Shown piece by piece: positions 16,670 to 25,043 of a DNA stretch of 48,224 nt. Origin of the DNA: Okeania sp. SIO1I7 (GTDB taxonomy: Bacteria; Cyanobacteriota; Cyanobacteriia; Cyanobacteriales; Microcoleaceae); the NCBI GenBank assembly GCA_010672585.1, contig JAAHGF010000043.1, forward strand, positions 1 through 48,224. Direction: 5' to 3'. The notes under the pieces were generated by a model. The model worked only from the letters and a program-made list of their open reading frames with translations. It was not told where the DNA came from and did no database searches. Made by a program: the position numbers and the translations under genes. The first letter of the stretch is position 1. Every line of letters starts with the position of its first letter.

Positions 16670-18100
16670 TCATCCAGTTCTCCCGGCATCGCATACTACA
16701 CGAAAACCAATATAAAAGTAGTGATTGTTGCGCCAAGAGAAGTCGTCGCGATACGCAGAACGGCAGGAATCAGCATAGAAGAACCAGCAACCGCCCCGCA
16801 GTACGGAATAATGTTCTTTTTCATCATTTTCTAGCCAAGTACTGCCATCAGTAGGAGCACTTTCATAGTTATCATGGAAATCATCAGCGCACCATTCCAA
16901 AACATTCCCGTGCATATCATATAAACCAAAAGCATTGGCAGGAAAACTTCCCACATCCGTTGTTTGTTCTCGATATTTGCCTTCAGGAGCATTACCATAG
17001 GCATAACGGCCATTACAGTTAACTAACTCAGACGTTATAGTTTCTCCAAAATAAAATGGTGTGTTTGTTCCAGCGCGACAAGCATATTCCCACTGACTCT
17101 CACTCGGTAGTCTGTAGTTTTTCCCAGTTTTCTGAGATAGCTTTTGACAAAATTCTACAGCATCGTACCATGACACACATTCTACTGGGCGGTTTCCTCC
17201 TTTAAAACTAGAGGGGTTTTTTCCCGTAATGGCTTGATATTGATTTTGAGTAATGGGGTATTTACTCATATAAAAAGGTTGGAGAGTAACTTGGTGTTGA
17301 GGACTTTCATTTTTATATCTTCCCTCTTCATTTTCTGGCGAACCCATAAGAAAAGTACCACTAGGAATGGAAACCATTTCTAAAATTACACCTTGACCCA
17401 AATCTTCAGTGAAAGGTTGTCGAAAAATGGCAAGAGGAATTTGAGGCCAAATTTTCTTCAAAGCTTCTACCGAAATAGCTAACCCCTCCGTTCCATCTTT
17501 CTCCATATTCGTAGCTACACCTAACACATGACCAGTTTCCAAGTCAACAACAGGTGCGCCACTATAACCTTTACGGAGGCGATCACCTTGATTTATTGAC
17601 AATCTCCAAGCTTTGACCTTTTCAGTAGATTTGTGAACGAGAGAAACCTCTTCAATCAAAATTCCATCCACTTTTTTGAAAAAATATTTTTTCTCTTCAC
17701 CATAGAGAGAATGACCTACTATCTGAACCCTTTTCTTGTTTAGATCCATCTGTAAATTAAGATTTGACCACCATTTTTTCAGAGGTTCAAAAATTGAATT
17801 ATCGGGGATTTCTTTTACCTTAAATAAACATATTGTCAGTAGTGGGATATTGAGATTTTCAACTTGCAAAACAGCTAGATCACAGCCCCGAATATCTCCT
17901 GTTGCAACAACTTCTGCCTGAATATCATTAACCAAAACATTTTCCTCACCACCCACATCCTCAACAACATGAGCACAGGTTAGCAAATAAGTATAATTAT
18001 CCTCTCGATAAAAAGCAAACCCAGTACCAATAACATCCGCTTTGCGAGAGTTGTCACTAGCACTGGAAATTAAAACAATAGATTCTTCTAAATTACTCAT
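16670..18100 (-). CDS. Trypsin-like protease fused to an FGE (SUMF1) domain, copy 2
   Basis: A 476-residue paralog of 9358-10788. The protease half keeps LLTCAHVVED, GCDLAVLQVE and RKGYSGAPVVDLE. It carries an extra segment (PLKKWWSNLNLQMDLNKKRV, residues about 103-122) absent from copy 1 and lacks the linker copy 1 has before the FGE domain. The FGE half has GTFLMGSPENEEGR, SESQWEYACRAGTNTPF, FGLYDMHGNVLEWC and GGCWFFYADSCRSAYRDD. Its ATG overlaps the 3' end of the Trypco1-like gene by 8 bp, so the two are translationally coupled. A conflict-system effector is the best guess. Confidence 0.88.
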   Translation of the reverse strand: MSNLEESIVLISSASDNSRKADVIGTGFAFYREDNYTYLLTCAHVVEDVGGEENVLVNDIQAEVVATGDIRGCDLAVLQVENLNIPLLTICLFKVKEIPDNSIFEPLKKWWSNLNLQMDLNKKRVQIVGHSLYGEEKKYFFKKVDGILIEEVSLVHKSTEKVKAWRLSINQGDRLRKGYSGAPVVDLETGHVLGVATNMEKDGTEGLAISVEALKKIWPQIPLAIFRQPFTEDLGQGVILEMVSIPSGTFLMGSPENEEGRYKNESPQHQVTLQPFYMSKYPITQNQYQAITGKNPSSFKGGNRPVECVSWYDAVEFCQKLSQKTGKNYRLPSESQWEYACRAGTNTPFYFGETITSELVNCNGRYAYGNAPEGKYREQTTDVGSFPANAFGLYDMHGNVLEWCADDFHDNYESAPTDGSTWLENDEKEHYSVLRGGCWFFYADSCRSAYRDDFSWRNNHYFYIGFRVVCDAGRTG

Positions 18101-18416
18101 TCTCTGACTTTTTAGGTTTCAGAACTAACTTAACCTTTAAATTCGTACCTGCCTTTGCTTTAGTAATATAAAGATTACCCTCCCCCTCAAAATTAAAACC
18201 CACTTCCACCTCAGCTTGTTCAATTTCCATATCTTTATTAATTTCTTGCCAAGCTTCAGCAATAGGGCGACTAATACTAATTAATATAGGTTTAACTTTA
18301 GCAAAACTAGACTTAACTTCTTTAATACCATTAGTAGAAATAGGCTGGGCTTCATTCTCTGGGACTTCTGCCTCAACTAAAATACCATCTTCTAATTCAA
18401 TTAATCTGGTGGCCAT
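18093..18416 (-). CDS. Trypsin-co-occurring domain (Trypco1 / CU044_2847-like) protein
   Basis: A 107-residue protein with the typical layout of this family: LIELEDGILVEAEVPE at the start, a middle helix (RPIAEAWQEINKDMEIEQAEVEVGFNFEGEGNLYI) and a final strand (AGTNLKVKLVLKP). The family is known for sitting beside trypsin-like proteases in predicted bacterial conflict/signalling systems. Here it directly precedes and overlaps one. It probably acts as an adaptor or regulator of the protease. Copy 1 of the locus has no equivalent. Confidence 0.78.
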   Translation of the reverse strand: MATRLIELEDGILVEAEVPENEAQPISTNGIKEVKSSFAKVKPILISISRPIAEAWQEINKDMEIEQAEVEVGFNFEGEGNLYITKAKAGTNLKVKLVLKPKKSENE

Positions 18417-18558
18417 ATATAATTATTGGTAAACTTAACAGCTATTCTATTCCAGAATATCTCTTGAATTTTCAGGATAATGTGTAAATATAGGAAAATT
18501 TAACTTGGTTAGAACTCACCTTCAGAGTAAAGCGATCGCCCAAGTTATGATTATTAAC

Positions 18559-19449
18559 CTAACCGCCAGAAATTTGCCTTACTTCCTCAACAGTGAAATT
18601 AAGAATTTGTGCCACTTGTGCCACATCCATTCCTGTTGCTAATAGTTGAGAAACAGCATTTATCCGTGCTTGTTCTGCTTGTTCAGCTCGTTGTTCAGCT
18701 TGTTCCATTCGTTGTTCAGCTTGTTCAGCTCGTTGTTCACTTTGTTCTGCATGGGCTTTTTCTATTTCTGCTCTTTCTGCTCCTGTTAACAACAAATTGC
18801 CATCTTTGTCCCACCAACGCAACCAAGATAGAGTTTGATTTTGATAGGAACCGTGCCATATCCCTAATTCTACTCCCAGAGGTTCAATGAAATAGTGTCC
18901 TCGTTCATTAGGAGACATTTTTTTATAACCACCATTACCAAAACAATACATTTCTAATTGATTGCTTTTGATAATATATACTCCGTAGTAAGAAATTCTA
19001 ATGATGCGTTCGTAAACCCAAAATTTACCTGGTTTTGTTGTTTCCCCTTCAGCAGAAACCGATAAAGGAGTTTTGTCTAATTCCTCTGAACCATCACCAC
19101 TGGCAAATTCCAGAGCAATGAAAGGAGCAAGATGTTCTCGCCACAAAGAATAGGAACGACGAAACTCACCATTCAATAACGGCGGTACATCAGGAACATA
19201 AAACCAATCTGGTGCTTCCGCGCCTTTTTCTGGAGGTTCCGTTTCCCGCCAATAGATGCCACAGTCTTGTCCAATAGCATAATTTCCATCCGGGTGTCGC
19301 TGTTGTAAAACTGGTCCGATGGAATCAGTTAAAAGAATACTTTGGGGATGTTCCTGGAAATTTTTCACAAAGGTTCCGTCTTCATCTGGTAATTGAGTAT
19401 GGTCTGGAAAAGGTGGCGGTAGTTCTACTTTTATTTTTGTTTCACTCAT
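18559..19449 (-). CDS. Uma2-family protein with a C-terminal heptad coiled coil
   Basis: A 296-residue Uma2/DUF820 protein. The nuclease-like core includes APDWFYVPDVPP, HLAPFIALEFASGDGSEE and RISYYGVYII. It ends in a coiled coil of AEQAEQR-type heptads (residues about 232-262) followed by a short helical module (LLATGMDVAQVAQILNFTVEEVRQISG) that resembles the tail of some cyanobacterial Rpn/Uma2 proteins. The lysine and aspartate pattern of the core is less canonical than in the 6378 and 30360 copies. The start is ATG at 19449. Confidence 0.82.
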   Translation of the reverse strand: MSETKIKVELPPPFPDHTQLPDEDGTFVKNFQEHPQSILLTDSIGPVLQQRHPDGNYAIGQDCGIYWRETEPPEKGAEAPDWFYVPDVPPLLNGEFRRSYSLWREHLAPFIALEFASGDGSEELDKTPLSVSAEGETTKPGKFWVYERIIRISYYGVYIIKSNQLEMYCFGNGGYKKMSPNERGHYFIEPLGVELGIWHGSYQNQTLSWLRWWDKDGNLLLTGAERAEIEKAHAEQSEQRAEQAEQRMEQAEQRAEQAEQARINAVSQLLATGMDVAQVAQILNFTVEEVRQISGG

Positions 19450-19599
19450 TACTAATCCTACCTTTAGTTCATCTTAATACCAATGCTAGCAGATTTGATC
19501 GGGACTTACGCACGGACACTAAATCTATTGAGGGCGCAATTCGGAGCTTTGCGGAACGCAAATGCCATTCGTCCCTACTGACTTCTGACTTCGTTAATC

Positions 19600-20133
19600 C
19601 TATTCCCGCCAATATTTAGGGTCATCCAAACTATCTGCACAGATAATTTTTCCACTGAAATTTCCAATAATTCCCGGACGCAATTCTTGAAGCATCCAAG
19701 CATCTGCGTTTTTTTCTGGTATGGGATAGGAAGGCTCAAACCCAAGATTTCCTGCTGGTTTAAATCCGAAACGTGGATAATATGTGGGATGACCGAGAAC
19801 AAAAACGAGGTCTACGCCAGATTTCGATAAAATATCTAATCCATTTTTAATGAGTTTACTACCAATACCTTGTTTTTGAACATCAGGCATAACTGCTAGG
19901 GGACCCAGAATTGAAATTGATAAGGGAGTGTTGGGTTCCAGAGTAGCTCTAGAGAACATAATATGTCCTACTGCTCTATTTTCTTGGAAAGCTAACAGGG
20001 AAATAATAGGTTTAGCACTATCGTCCCCAAGAAGCAGTTGCACAATTTCAACACACTCGTCTGAACCAAACGCAGCGCGTTCGACAGATAGTACATCGTC
20101 TAAATCTGAATCTAAAGCTTTTCTTATAATCAT
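19600..20133 (-). CDS. GNAT-family N-acetyltransferase (YhbS-like)
   Basis: A 177-residue acetyltransferase. The acetyl-CoA loop is VMPDVQKQGIGSKLIKNGLD (residues about 78-97), with AVGHIMFSRA and the YhbS-type VLGHPTYYPRFGFKPA. The substrate is unknown. The gene is intact, but its first 20 codons plus about 140 bp of upstream DNA are repeated at 20155-20343 and again near 39504-39720. Confidence 0.88.
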   Translation of the reverse strand: MIIRKALDSDLDDVLSVERAAFGSDECVEIVQLLLGDDSAKPIISLLAFQENRAVGHIMFSRATLEPNTPLSISILGPLAVMPDVQKQGIGSKLIKNGLDILSKSGVDLVFVLGHPTYYPRFGFKPAGNLGFEPSYPIPEKNADAWMLQELRPGIIGNFSGKIICADSLDDPKYWRE

Positions 20134-20271
20134 TAATCTGTCTCAGAATTTAATCCTATTATTTTCTCCCAATATAACAGTGGAGTTGGCGATCGCCAAC
20201 ATTCTCAAATTCTCTTGCCTCAGTCACGGTAATAAATTAACTTCTGAGTTCTGACTTGGGGACTTCTGACT

Positions 20272-20343
20272 TCAAATAAATGCCGCGCGTTCGACAGACA
20301 GAACATCGTCTAAATCTGAATCTAAAGCTTCTCGTATAATCAT
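20272..20343 (-). pseudogene. Duplicated GNAT 5' fragment encoding a 23-codon mini-ORF
   Basis: ATG at 20343 is followed by codons for IIREALDSDLDDVLSVERAA, then FI and TGA. It matches the GNAT gene up to its Phe-22 and then runs into TTCTGACTT heptamer repeats. It lies just upstream of the intact gene in the same orientation. A sister copy (21 codons) lies at 39504-39569. Confidence 0.7.
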
Positions 20344-20448
20344 TATTTGTTAATGCTATAGTTAATCTCTACCTTATATATTAACAACTAGACTAATTGA
20401 AACGTAGAGGAAAATAAATTTCGGCTTGGTGATTTGAGGTATGATATC

Positions 20449-20640
20449 ATGTCCGGATAAAAGCCAGATAGAACTCCGTTCCACTTACACGTTAACGTGC
20501 GTTGTGCGCCAGCAAACAAAAAACTTTCTCTTTCTACTCCTGTTTCTTCTTCTTCCTTCCCTCCTGACTCCTGACTCCTGACTTCCCCTCCTGGGAGGGG
20601 GAGGGGCGAGGGGTGGGTTGACTCCTAAGTAATTAAGATT
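20449..20640. repeat. Solo IS5-type end motif plus G/C-rich heptamer repeats
   Basis: ATGATATCATGTCCGGATAA near 20441-20460 matches the ends of the elements at 2350 and 38311. It is followed by CTCCTGACTCCTGACT repeats and a GGGAGGGGGAGGGGCGAGG tract like those at 41850-41910. The remaining stretch to 20713 shows nothing further; a long reading frame across it is low-complexity and not called. Confidence 0.5.
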
Positions 20641-20713
20641 AATATTATACACTAATTCAGCAAGGCTGAAATTTCCACCCCACGAAATTAATTTGGAGTG
20701 GAAAAATATCAAC

Positions 20714-20986
20714 CTAATAACGACGCATCTCATTCAGAAACTTATTCTGATAACGCAAAAATTCTCTCCGAGACTCCTGGGTACGACGTTTATTATATTG
20801 ATAAATAGACTCACGCAAATTTTCTAATTCCTTAATCCGACGTCGCTGATCCTTGAGAAATTCTTGCTGATATCTGAGATATTTTGTATGCCACTCATTA
20901 AAACGACGTTGACCATCACGAACTAACATTTGACGATAATGTTCGTGATTCAGCAAATGTATCGGAACATTACTAAGATCCCTCAT
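20714..20986 (-). CDS. Small basic, helical protein of unknown function
   Basis: I do not recognise this 90-residue protein (ATG at 20986; an alternative GTG lies one codon upstream). It is highly charged and predicted helical, with a repeated R-R-x(n)-EFL-x(2,3)-Q pattern (RYQQEFLKDQRRRIKELEN and SRREFLRYQNKFLNEMRRY), so it may form a coiled coil or bind nucleic acid. An AGAGG sits about 8 bp upstream. It lies downstream of the gas-vesicle genes on the same strand, but 210 bp of spacer separates them, so membership in that operon is uncertain. Confidence 0.55.
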   Translation of the reverse strand: MRDLSNVPIHLLNHEHYRQMLVRDGQRRFNEWHTKYLRYQQEFLKDQRRRIKELENLRESIYQYNKRRTQESRREFLRYQNKFLNEMRRY

Positions 20987-21198
20987 CACTCAATACCTCT
21001 CAAATAAACATCTAAATCCTAAAATTTTAACATTTTAGTTATTTAATTTAATATATCACAAAGGAATCAGGAATAAAGAAGAAGAAATAAATATTGAATC
21101 AAAAAAGGTAAATAATGATAGAGATAGGTAGTTTATACAATTTTAAAAACTTATTCTAGGCAGAAATTGATGACTTTCTTTGATTCTCTAACTCAAAT

Positions 21199-23226
21199 TT
21201 AAGACATTTTATTTATACTAGGATGCAATTTTACACTCATTCCAGCCCAAGAAACATTTTGTTCTATATAAGTTACAAACTTTGCTTTACCAGTAACTAA
21301 ATCATACTTAAATATTTGACCATTAAATATAGCAAATAATTCATCACCATAAAAATCTAGACAACCATAATTCTTGACTCCACTAGCACCACCAACAGCA
21401 ATGGGAGTACCATTATGATTAAGTCGCATCAGGTATCTTTGCCGATTATTATTATTACCAAAATTTGAATATGCTCTGCCCTTACTATCAAAAGCTAAAC
21501 CACCACAATAAAAAGGATAATAAGATTTATAAGACCTAATAATTCTTCCCGCGCCTGTCTTTACATTTACTCTTAATAATGTTTGAGGACTCATTGCATA
21601 AAGAGTTTTTCTATGTTTAGAAAAAGCTAAACTAGCTACTTTACTATTACCTAATTTCCCAATAATTGTAGTTTTGGCAGTGGTGGGATTTATTCTGACT
21701 AAATCAGTTGTTTTTTGGTCGCGCCACCGAATACCATAGAGTATATTTCCACAAAAAGCAATATCAACTATGTGCATACCCATAGAACCAATTAAGACTG
21801 TTTTTCCTGATTCTATATCTAGGGTATAGAGATTACTTGCTTTGCCTCTAGAGTACAAATCTTGAATATAGATTAATCCTTTAGTCTTTTTATAAACTAC
21901 GTCTAATGTTTCTGGAAGTTCTGAGGGGGAAACTTCGTCTGGGTCTTCTTGTTCTATATCGGTGGGGGGTTCCGAGGACTCTGGGGGTAATGGGATACCT
22001 GATGGGGATGCTTCGTCTAGCAGTTGGAATTGTTCTACTATATCGGTTGGTAATTCCGAGGAGTCTGGTTGTGACGGTGGTGGATCTGATTCTGGTTTTT
22101 TTTTTGGCTTTCCCAGGGGTTTTGTCTTCTGATTTTTTGTCTTTTTGTTTTGCTTACTACCAAGTAAATTATCTGTAACTGCCCCTATTCCTCCAGATAA
22201 ATTGTCTACAACTTCTCCTATTCCTTCAGATAAATTGTCTGTAACTTCTCCTATTCCTTCAGATAAATTATCTGTAACTTCCTCTAGTCCCTCAGATAAA
22301 TTATCTGTAACTTCCTCTAGTCCCTCAGATAAATTATCTGTAACTTCTCCTAGTCCTCCAGATAAATTGTCTACTATTTCTCCTCCACTATTACCAAGAG
22401 ATTTCAAACTTTGCAATGGATTAGTAAGTAGGGATAAAGGGTTCAAAAAGAGAAGTTTTAAAAAATTGCCAATTGTAGTAATAAATGCTATTAAAGTTTT
22501 AACAATATATTTGATAAATGACCAAATTTTACCAACTACATCAACTATAAATAAATAAATTTTTACTGGAATAGCAATGAATACTTGAAATAGTATTTTC
22601 ACCCATAAAAATATTTTCTTAACAGTGTCAATTATAAATTCATAGATTTTGATAATTAGATTTATACAAGCTTTAAAAACAGCTTTTATCCATGACCTAA
22701 TTTTGCCGACAATTTGAACTATAAATAAATAGGTTTTAACTGGAATAGCAATGAATATTTGAAATAGTATTTTGACTCCTAAAAATATTTGGCTAATTTT
22801 ATCGATTATAAATTCATATATTTTGACGATTAAATTCACACAAGCTTTAAAAACAGCTTTCAGCCATGACCAAATTTTGCCGATCGCCTGAAGTAAAAAG
22901 AGATATATTTTTACGGGAATCGCAATAAATACTTGAAATAGTGTTTTTATCCCTGAAAATATATTGCTAATAAAAGTGAAAATGAATGGAAAAAAGTTTT
23001 TGATATAACTAAACATTCCTATCAAAAGATTCAAACCTGGTAAAGGTAGTTTTTCTGTAACATTTTCCACCTTATCTGTTAATTCATTTGGCAAATATTT
23101 GAGAGAAGATAAATTTTCTGTGGGCAAATTTTCAGTAATATTTTCTACGACATCAGTAGTTTTATTGAAAGGATTGGGAATACTAGGTAAATTCCCTTTC
23201 TCTTGCAGATTTTTGAAATTTTTCAT
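21199..23226 (-). CDS. Large modular protein: amphipathic 58-mer repeats, 11-mer repeats, beta-propeller-like C-terminus
   Basis: A 675-residue protein I cannot place in a family. Residues 1-65 hold short VENITENLP / VENVTEKLP motifs. Residues 89-262 are three near-identical 58-residue hydrophobic, lysine-spaced repeats (each with FQVFIAIPVKIYLF, GKIWSW and IKIYEFIID). Residues about 292-367 are seven 11-residue repeats (GEVTDNLSEGL). A K/P/S-rich linker follows to about 440. The last 230 residues carry repeating NLYTLDIESGK / DLVRINPTTAK / LLRVNVKTGAG blades, like a beta-propeller. No signal peptide is seen. A strong ribosome-binding site (AAAGGAG) precedes ATG. It lies 430 bp downstream of gvpA on the same strand. 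The repeats could lie on a membrane or on the gas-vesicle shell; this is inference. Confidence 0.8.
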   Translation of the reverse strand: MKNFKNLQEKGNLPSIPNPFNKTTDVVENITENLPTENLSSLKYLPNELTDKVENVTEKLPLPGLNLLIGMFSYIKNFFPFIFTFISNIFSGIKTLFQVFIAIPVKIYLFLLQAIGKIWSWLKAVFKACVNLIVKIYEFIIDKISQIFLGVKILFQIFIAIPVKTYLFIVQIVGKIRSWIKAVFKACINLIIKIYEFIIDTVKKIFLWVKILFQVFIAIPVKIYLFIVDVVGKIWSFIKYIVKTLIAFITTIGNFLKLLFLNPLSLLTNPLQSLKSLGNSGGEIVDNLSGGLGEVTDNLSEGLEEVTDNLSEGLEEVTDNLSEGIGEVTDNLSEGIGEVVDNLSGGIGAVTDNLLGSKQNKKTKNQKTKPLGKPKKKPESDPPPSQPDSSELPTDIVEQFQLLDEASPSGIPLPPESSEPPTDIEQEDPDEVSPSELPETLDVVYKKTKGLIYIQDLYSRGKASNLYTLDIESGKTVLIGSMGMHIVDIAFCGNILYGIRWRDQKTTDLVRINPTTAKTTIIGKLGNSKVASLAFSKHRKTLYAMSPQTLLRVNVKTGAGRIIRSYKSYYPFYCGGLAFDSKGRAYSNFGNNNNRQRYLMRLNHNGTPIAVGGASGVKNYGCLDFYGDELFAIFNGQIFKYDLVTGKAKFVTYIEQNVSWAGMSVKLHPSINKMS

Positions 23227-23262
23227 CTCAAACTCCTTTAATCAATTAAAAGGTTTAAAAAG

Positions 23263-23443
23263 GTAAGCATTCAGCCGTCAGCTATTAGCTATCAGCCATT
23301 AATTTTGAGTCTACGTAAAAGCAACCTTTGAAATGGAAAAAGAATAAAAATTTACGGCCAAAGTATCTGGACAAAACCTTATAAGTAAAGTAATTATTCA
23401 TTACTAATTGCTGATAGCTGACTGCTGATAGCTGAATGCTTAC
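23263..23443. repeat. MITE-like element with perfect 13-bp ends, GTAAGCATTCAGC
   Basis: GTAAGCATTCAGC at 23263 is exactly inverted at 23431-23443. The arms continue into CAGCTATCAGC heptamers. The core includes GCCAAAGTATCTGGAC. It lies immediately 5' of the 675-residue gene and could carry or displace its promoter. Confidence 0.7.
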
Positions 23444-23460
23444 TTAAAAAGAGACATCTC

Positions 23461-23652
23461 CTTAACTAGCTATCAGCTATCAGCCATCAGCTTTTAGCTA
23501 ACATCGGTGGGTTCGGTATCCCCCACTATATTTGAAAAATTAGTGGTGTGCGTGTTCTGGGGGTTTGTAGACGCGGAACGGCTTCTCTTGAGTATCCCCC
23601 ATCATACGCCTTGAGAGCTGACGGCTGACGGCTGACGGCTGACTGCTATTTC
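23461..23652. repeat. AGCTATCAGC-ended element, copy 1 (inverted copy at 45868-46028)
   Basis: It runs from CTTAACTAGCTATCAGC to GGCTGACTGCTATTTC with a central GGGTTCGG..CCCCCA..TCTGGGGG..TATCCCCCAT segment. The region 45868-46028 is the same element in the opposite orientation, with a shorter core. It follows the stop of gvpA copy 2. Confidence 0.75.
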
Positions 23653-23655
23653 AAA

Positions 23656-23928
23656 TTATACTAAACTAGGAGAAGCCATCGGTTGTCCTATTTCAGTTTC
23701 ATCAACAACTTCTGCTCCTGGTGCTGCTGCTAGAGCTGTTAAACCAACTGCTTCGGCATATTTTAAGTAAGTTTCTACTGAAGCAATAACTATCCTAGCT
23801 TCAACTGCAAGTAATTCAATACCTACTAAAGAAACTCGTACCCAGGCATCAATGACAACACCTTTGTCAAGAATGCGGTCTACGACTTCTGCTAGACTGG
23901 AAGATGAGTTAACTTTTTCTACTGCCAT
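23656..23928 (-). CDS. gvpA: Gas vesicle structural protein GvpA, copy 2 (acidic C-terminal tail)
   Basis: The main shell protein of gas vesicles. The first 67 residues are canonical: [49 protein letters not shown]. At 90 residues it is longer than the usual ~70; the extra tail ([20 protein letters not shown]) is acidic and differs from that of copy 1. AAAGGAAT lies upstream of ATG. It is the third gene of gvpA-gvpC-gvpA on the minus strand, 39 bp after gvpC. Confidence 0.95.
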   Translation of the reverse strand: MAVEKVNSSSSLAEVVDRILDKGVVIDAWVRVSLVGIELLAVEARIVIASVETYLKYAEAVGLTALAAAPGAEVVDETEIGQPMASPSLV

Positions 23929-23967
23929 AATTTTGATTTATTCCTTTACTTCAAAGTCTTGAACTAC

Positions 23968-24447
23968 TTAAGAACCCCAAACATAATCATGCAATTTAGT
24001 TCGGAAGCGCTGTAATTTCTCAGTCAACTCCTGAGACATTAATGCCCGCTCAGAACTGAATTGTTCCTGAAGTTGCAACACCTCAAGCTTAAGTTCTAAT
24101 ACTTCTTGTTTGCGTTTAGCAATATCTTCTAACCGCTCCTGACGTGCTTGTTGTTCATACAAACGAAGTGCTTCAACATAATCTTCTAACATTGTCCGCA
24201 CTTGTTGATGACGTTCGGCATTATCCAGTTGTCTTTGCTGTTTTTCTGCCAAACCTGTTTCCTGAAGTTTTGTCACAAACTCCTGTAACATAGTGTGAAG
24301 CATCTGAGCTTCTTCATTAAGCTCTTGTCTAATAGCACGAAGTTCCGCTTGAGTTTGTTGTCTGTGTTGGGCAACCTCTAGTTTGCGTTCGGCAATTTCC
24401 GTTAATCTTTGCGATCGCTCTTTTGCCCATGTATCTTTAAGAGCCAT
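23968..24447 (-). CDS. gvpC: Gas vesicle protein GvpC
   Basis: A 159-residue, almost entirely helical, glutamine/glutamate-rich protein. GvpC stiffens the gas vesicle from outside and is built of imperfect 33-residue repeats; here these are degenerate (QTQAELRAIRQELNEEAQ, LHTMLQEFVTKLQETGLAEK, VRTMLEDYVEALRLYEQQA, LQRFRTKLHDYVWGS). The N-terminus MALKDTWAKERSQRLTEIAE is typical. It sits between the two gvpA genes, 21 bp after copy 1, and is surely co-transcribed. Confidence 0.93.
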   Translation of the reverse strand: MALKDTWAKERSQRLTEIAERKLEVAQHRQQTQAELRAIRQELNEEAQMLHTMLQEFVTKLQETGLAEKQQRQLDNAERHQQVRTMLEDYVEALRLYEQQARQERLEDIAKRKQEVLELKLEVLQLQEQFSSERALMSQELTEKLQRFRTKLHDYVWGS

Positions 24448-24468
24448 AATTAAAGTTGTGCTTTAGTA

Positions 24469-24762
24469 TTAATAAGCTCCAGCAGCAGAAGGTTCTGTTA
24501 CTCCTATTGCGTCCATAGGTTCATCATCTAAATCATTAGACATAGCTTCTCCTGGTGCTGCGGCTAGAGCTGTCAAACCAACTGCTTCGGCATATTTTAA
24601 GTAAGTTTCTACTGAAGCAATGACTACCCTAGCTTCAATTGCCAGTAATTCAATACCGACTAAGGAAACACGAACCCAAGCATCTATGACAACACCTTTG
24701 TCAAGAATGCGGTCTACAACTTCGGCTAGACTGGAAGATGAGTTGATTTTTTCTACTGCCAT
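24469..24762 (-). CDS. gvpA: Gas vesicle structural protein GvpA, copy 1
   Basis: First gene of the minus-strand gvpA-gvpC-gvpA operon. The core differs from copy 2 only by conservative changes (EKI/EKV, AIEARVV/AVEARIV). It has 97 residues, with its own tail ([20 protein letters not shown], then SAAGAY) beyond the usual end. AAAGGAATAAAAATT precedes ATG at 24762. The promoter must lie in the ~75 bp before the repeat at 24836, or beyond that repeat. Confidence 0.95.
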   Translation of the reverse strand: MAVEKINSSSSLAEVVDRILDKGVVIDAWVRVSLVGIELLAIEARVVIASVETYLKYAEAVGLTALAAAPGEAMSNDLDDEPMDAIGVTEPSAAGAY

Positions 24763-24835
24763 AATTTTTATTCCTTTTTTGCAATAAGCATCAATTTAAC
24801 AGTTTTATTCCTTGGTTTAGCAACTATGTAATTTT

Positions 24836-25043
24836 GGCGTTGCTGATTCTGGGTATGATGCAAGCCCCCCTAACCCCCCAATTTTGGGGGGAATAAAACT
24901 CTAAAAGTCCCCCTTTTTTATCCCCCTCCCGTCCCCCTTGGAAAGGGGGAAGCCAGATGTTGCTTCGCTTTTGAAGGATGGGGGATACGCGGGGGCGTGG
25001 ACCAGAACCAAACAATCGCGCATTCATACTTCAATTCAGCAAC
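24836..25043. repeat. GGCGTTGCTGA inverted-repeat element, copy 2, upstream of gvpA
   Basis: Same family as 7404-7668. The 17-bp sequence AGCAACTATGTAATTTT occurs on both sides (24819-24835 and 25038-25054), consistent with insertion into AGCAAC-containing DNA. It sits less than 80 bp upstream of the gvpA start, so it may move or supply regulatory sequence. The rest of the 477-bp spacer to 25239 is AT-rich with GGAACAGGAAACAGGGAA repeats near 25183-25210. Confidence 0.85.

Noticed and set aside
9358-18100. Diversity-generating retroelement targeting the FGE/lectin-fold domains
   Set aside because: No reverse transcriptase or template repeat is in the window, and differences between the two paralogs are spread over the gene rather than adenine-focused at the C-terminus.
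20485-20733. Minus-strand 82-codon frame
   Set aside because: It is built from CTCCTGACT and G/C-rich repeats and overlaps the neighbouring gene; no family character.
22145-22558. Plus-strand repetitive reading frame (PSDKLSVTS repeats)
   Set aside because: It is the antisense of the 11-residue repeats of the 675-residue minus-strand gene, which has the better start and ribosome-binding site.
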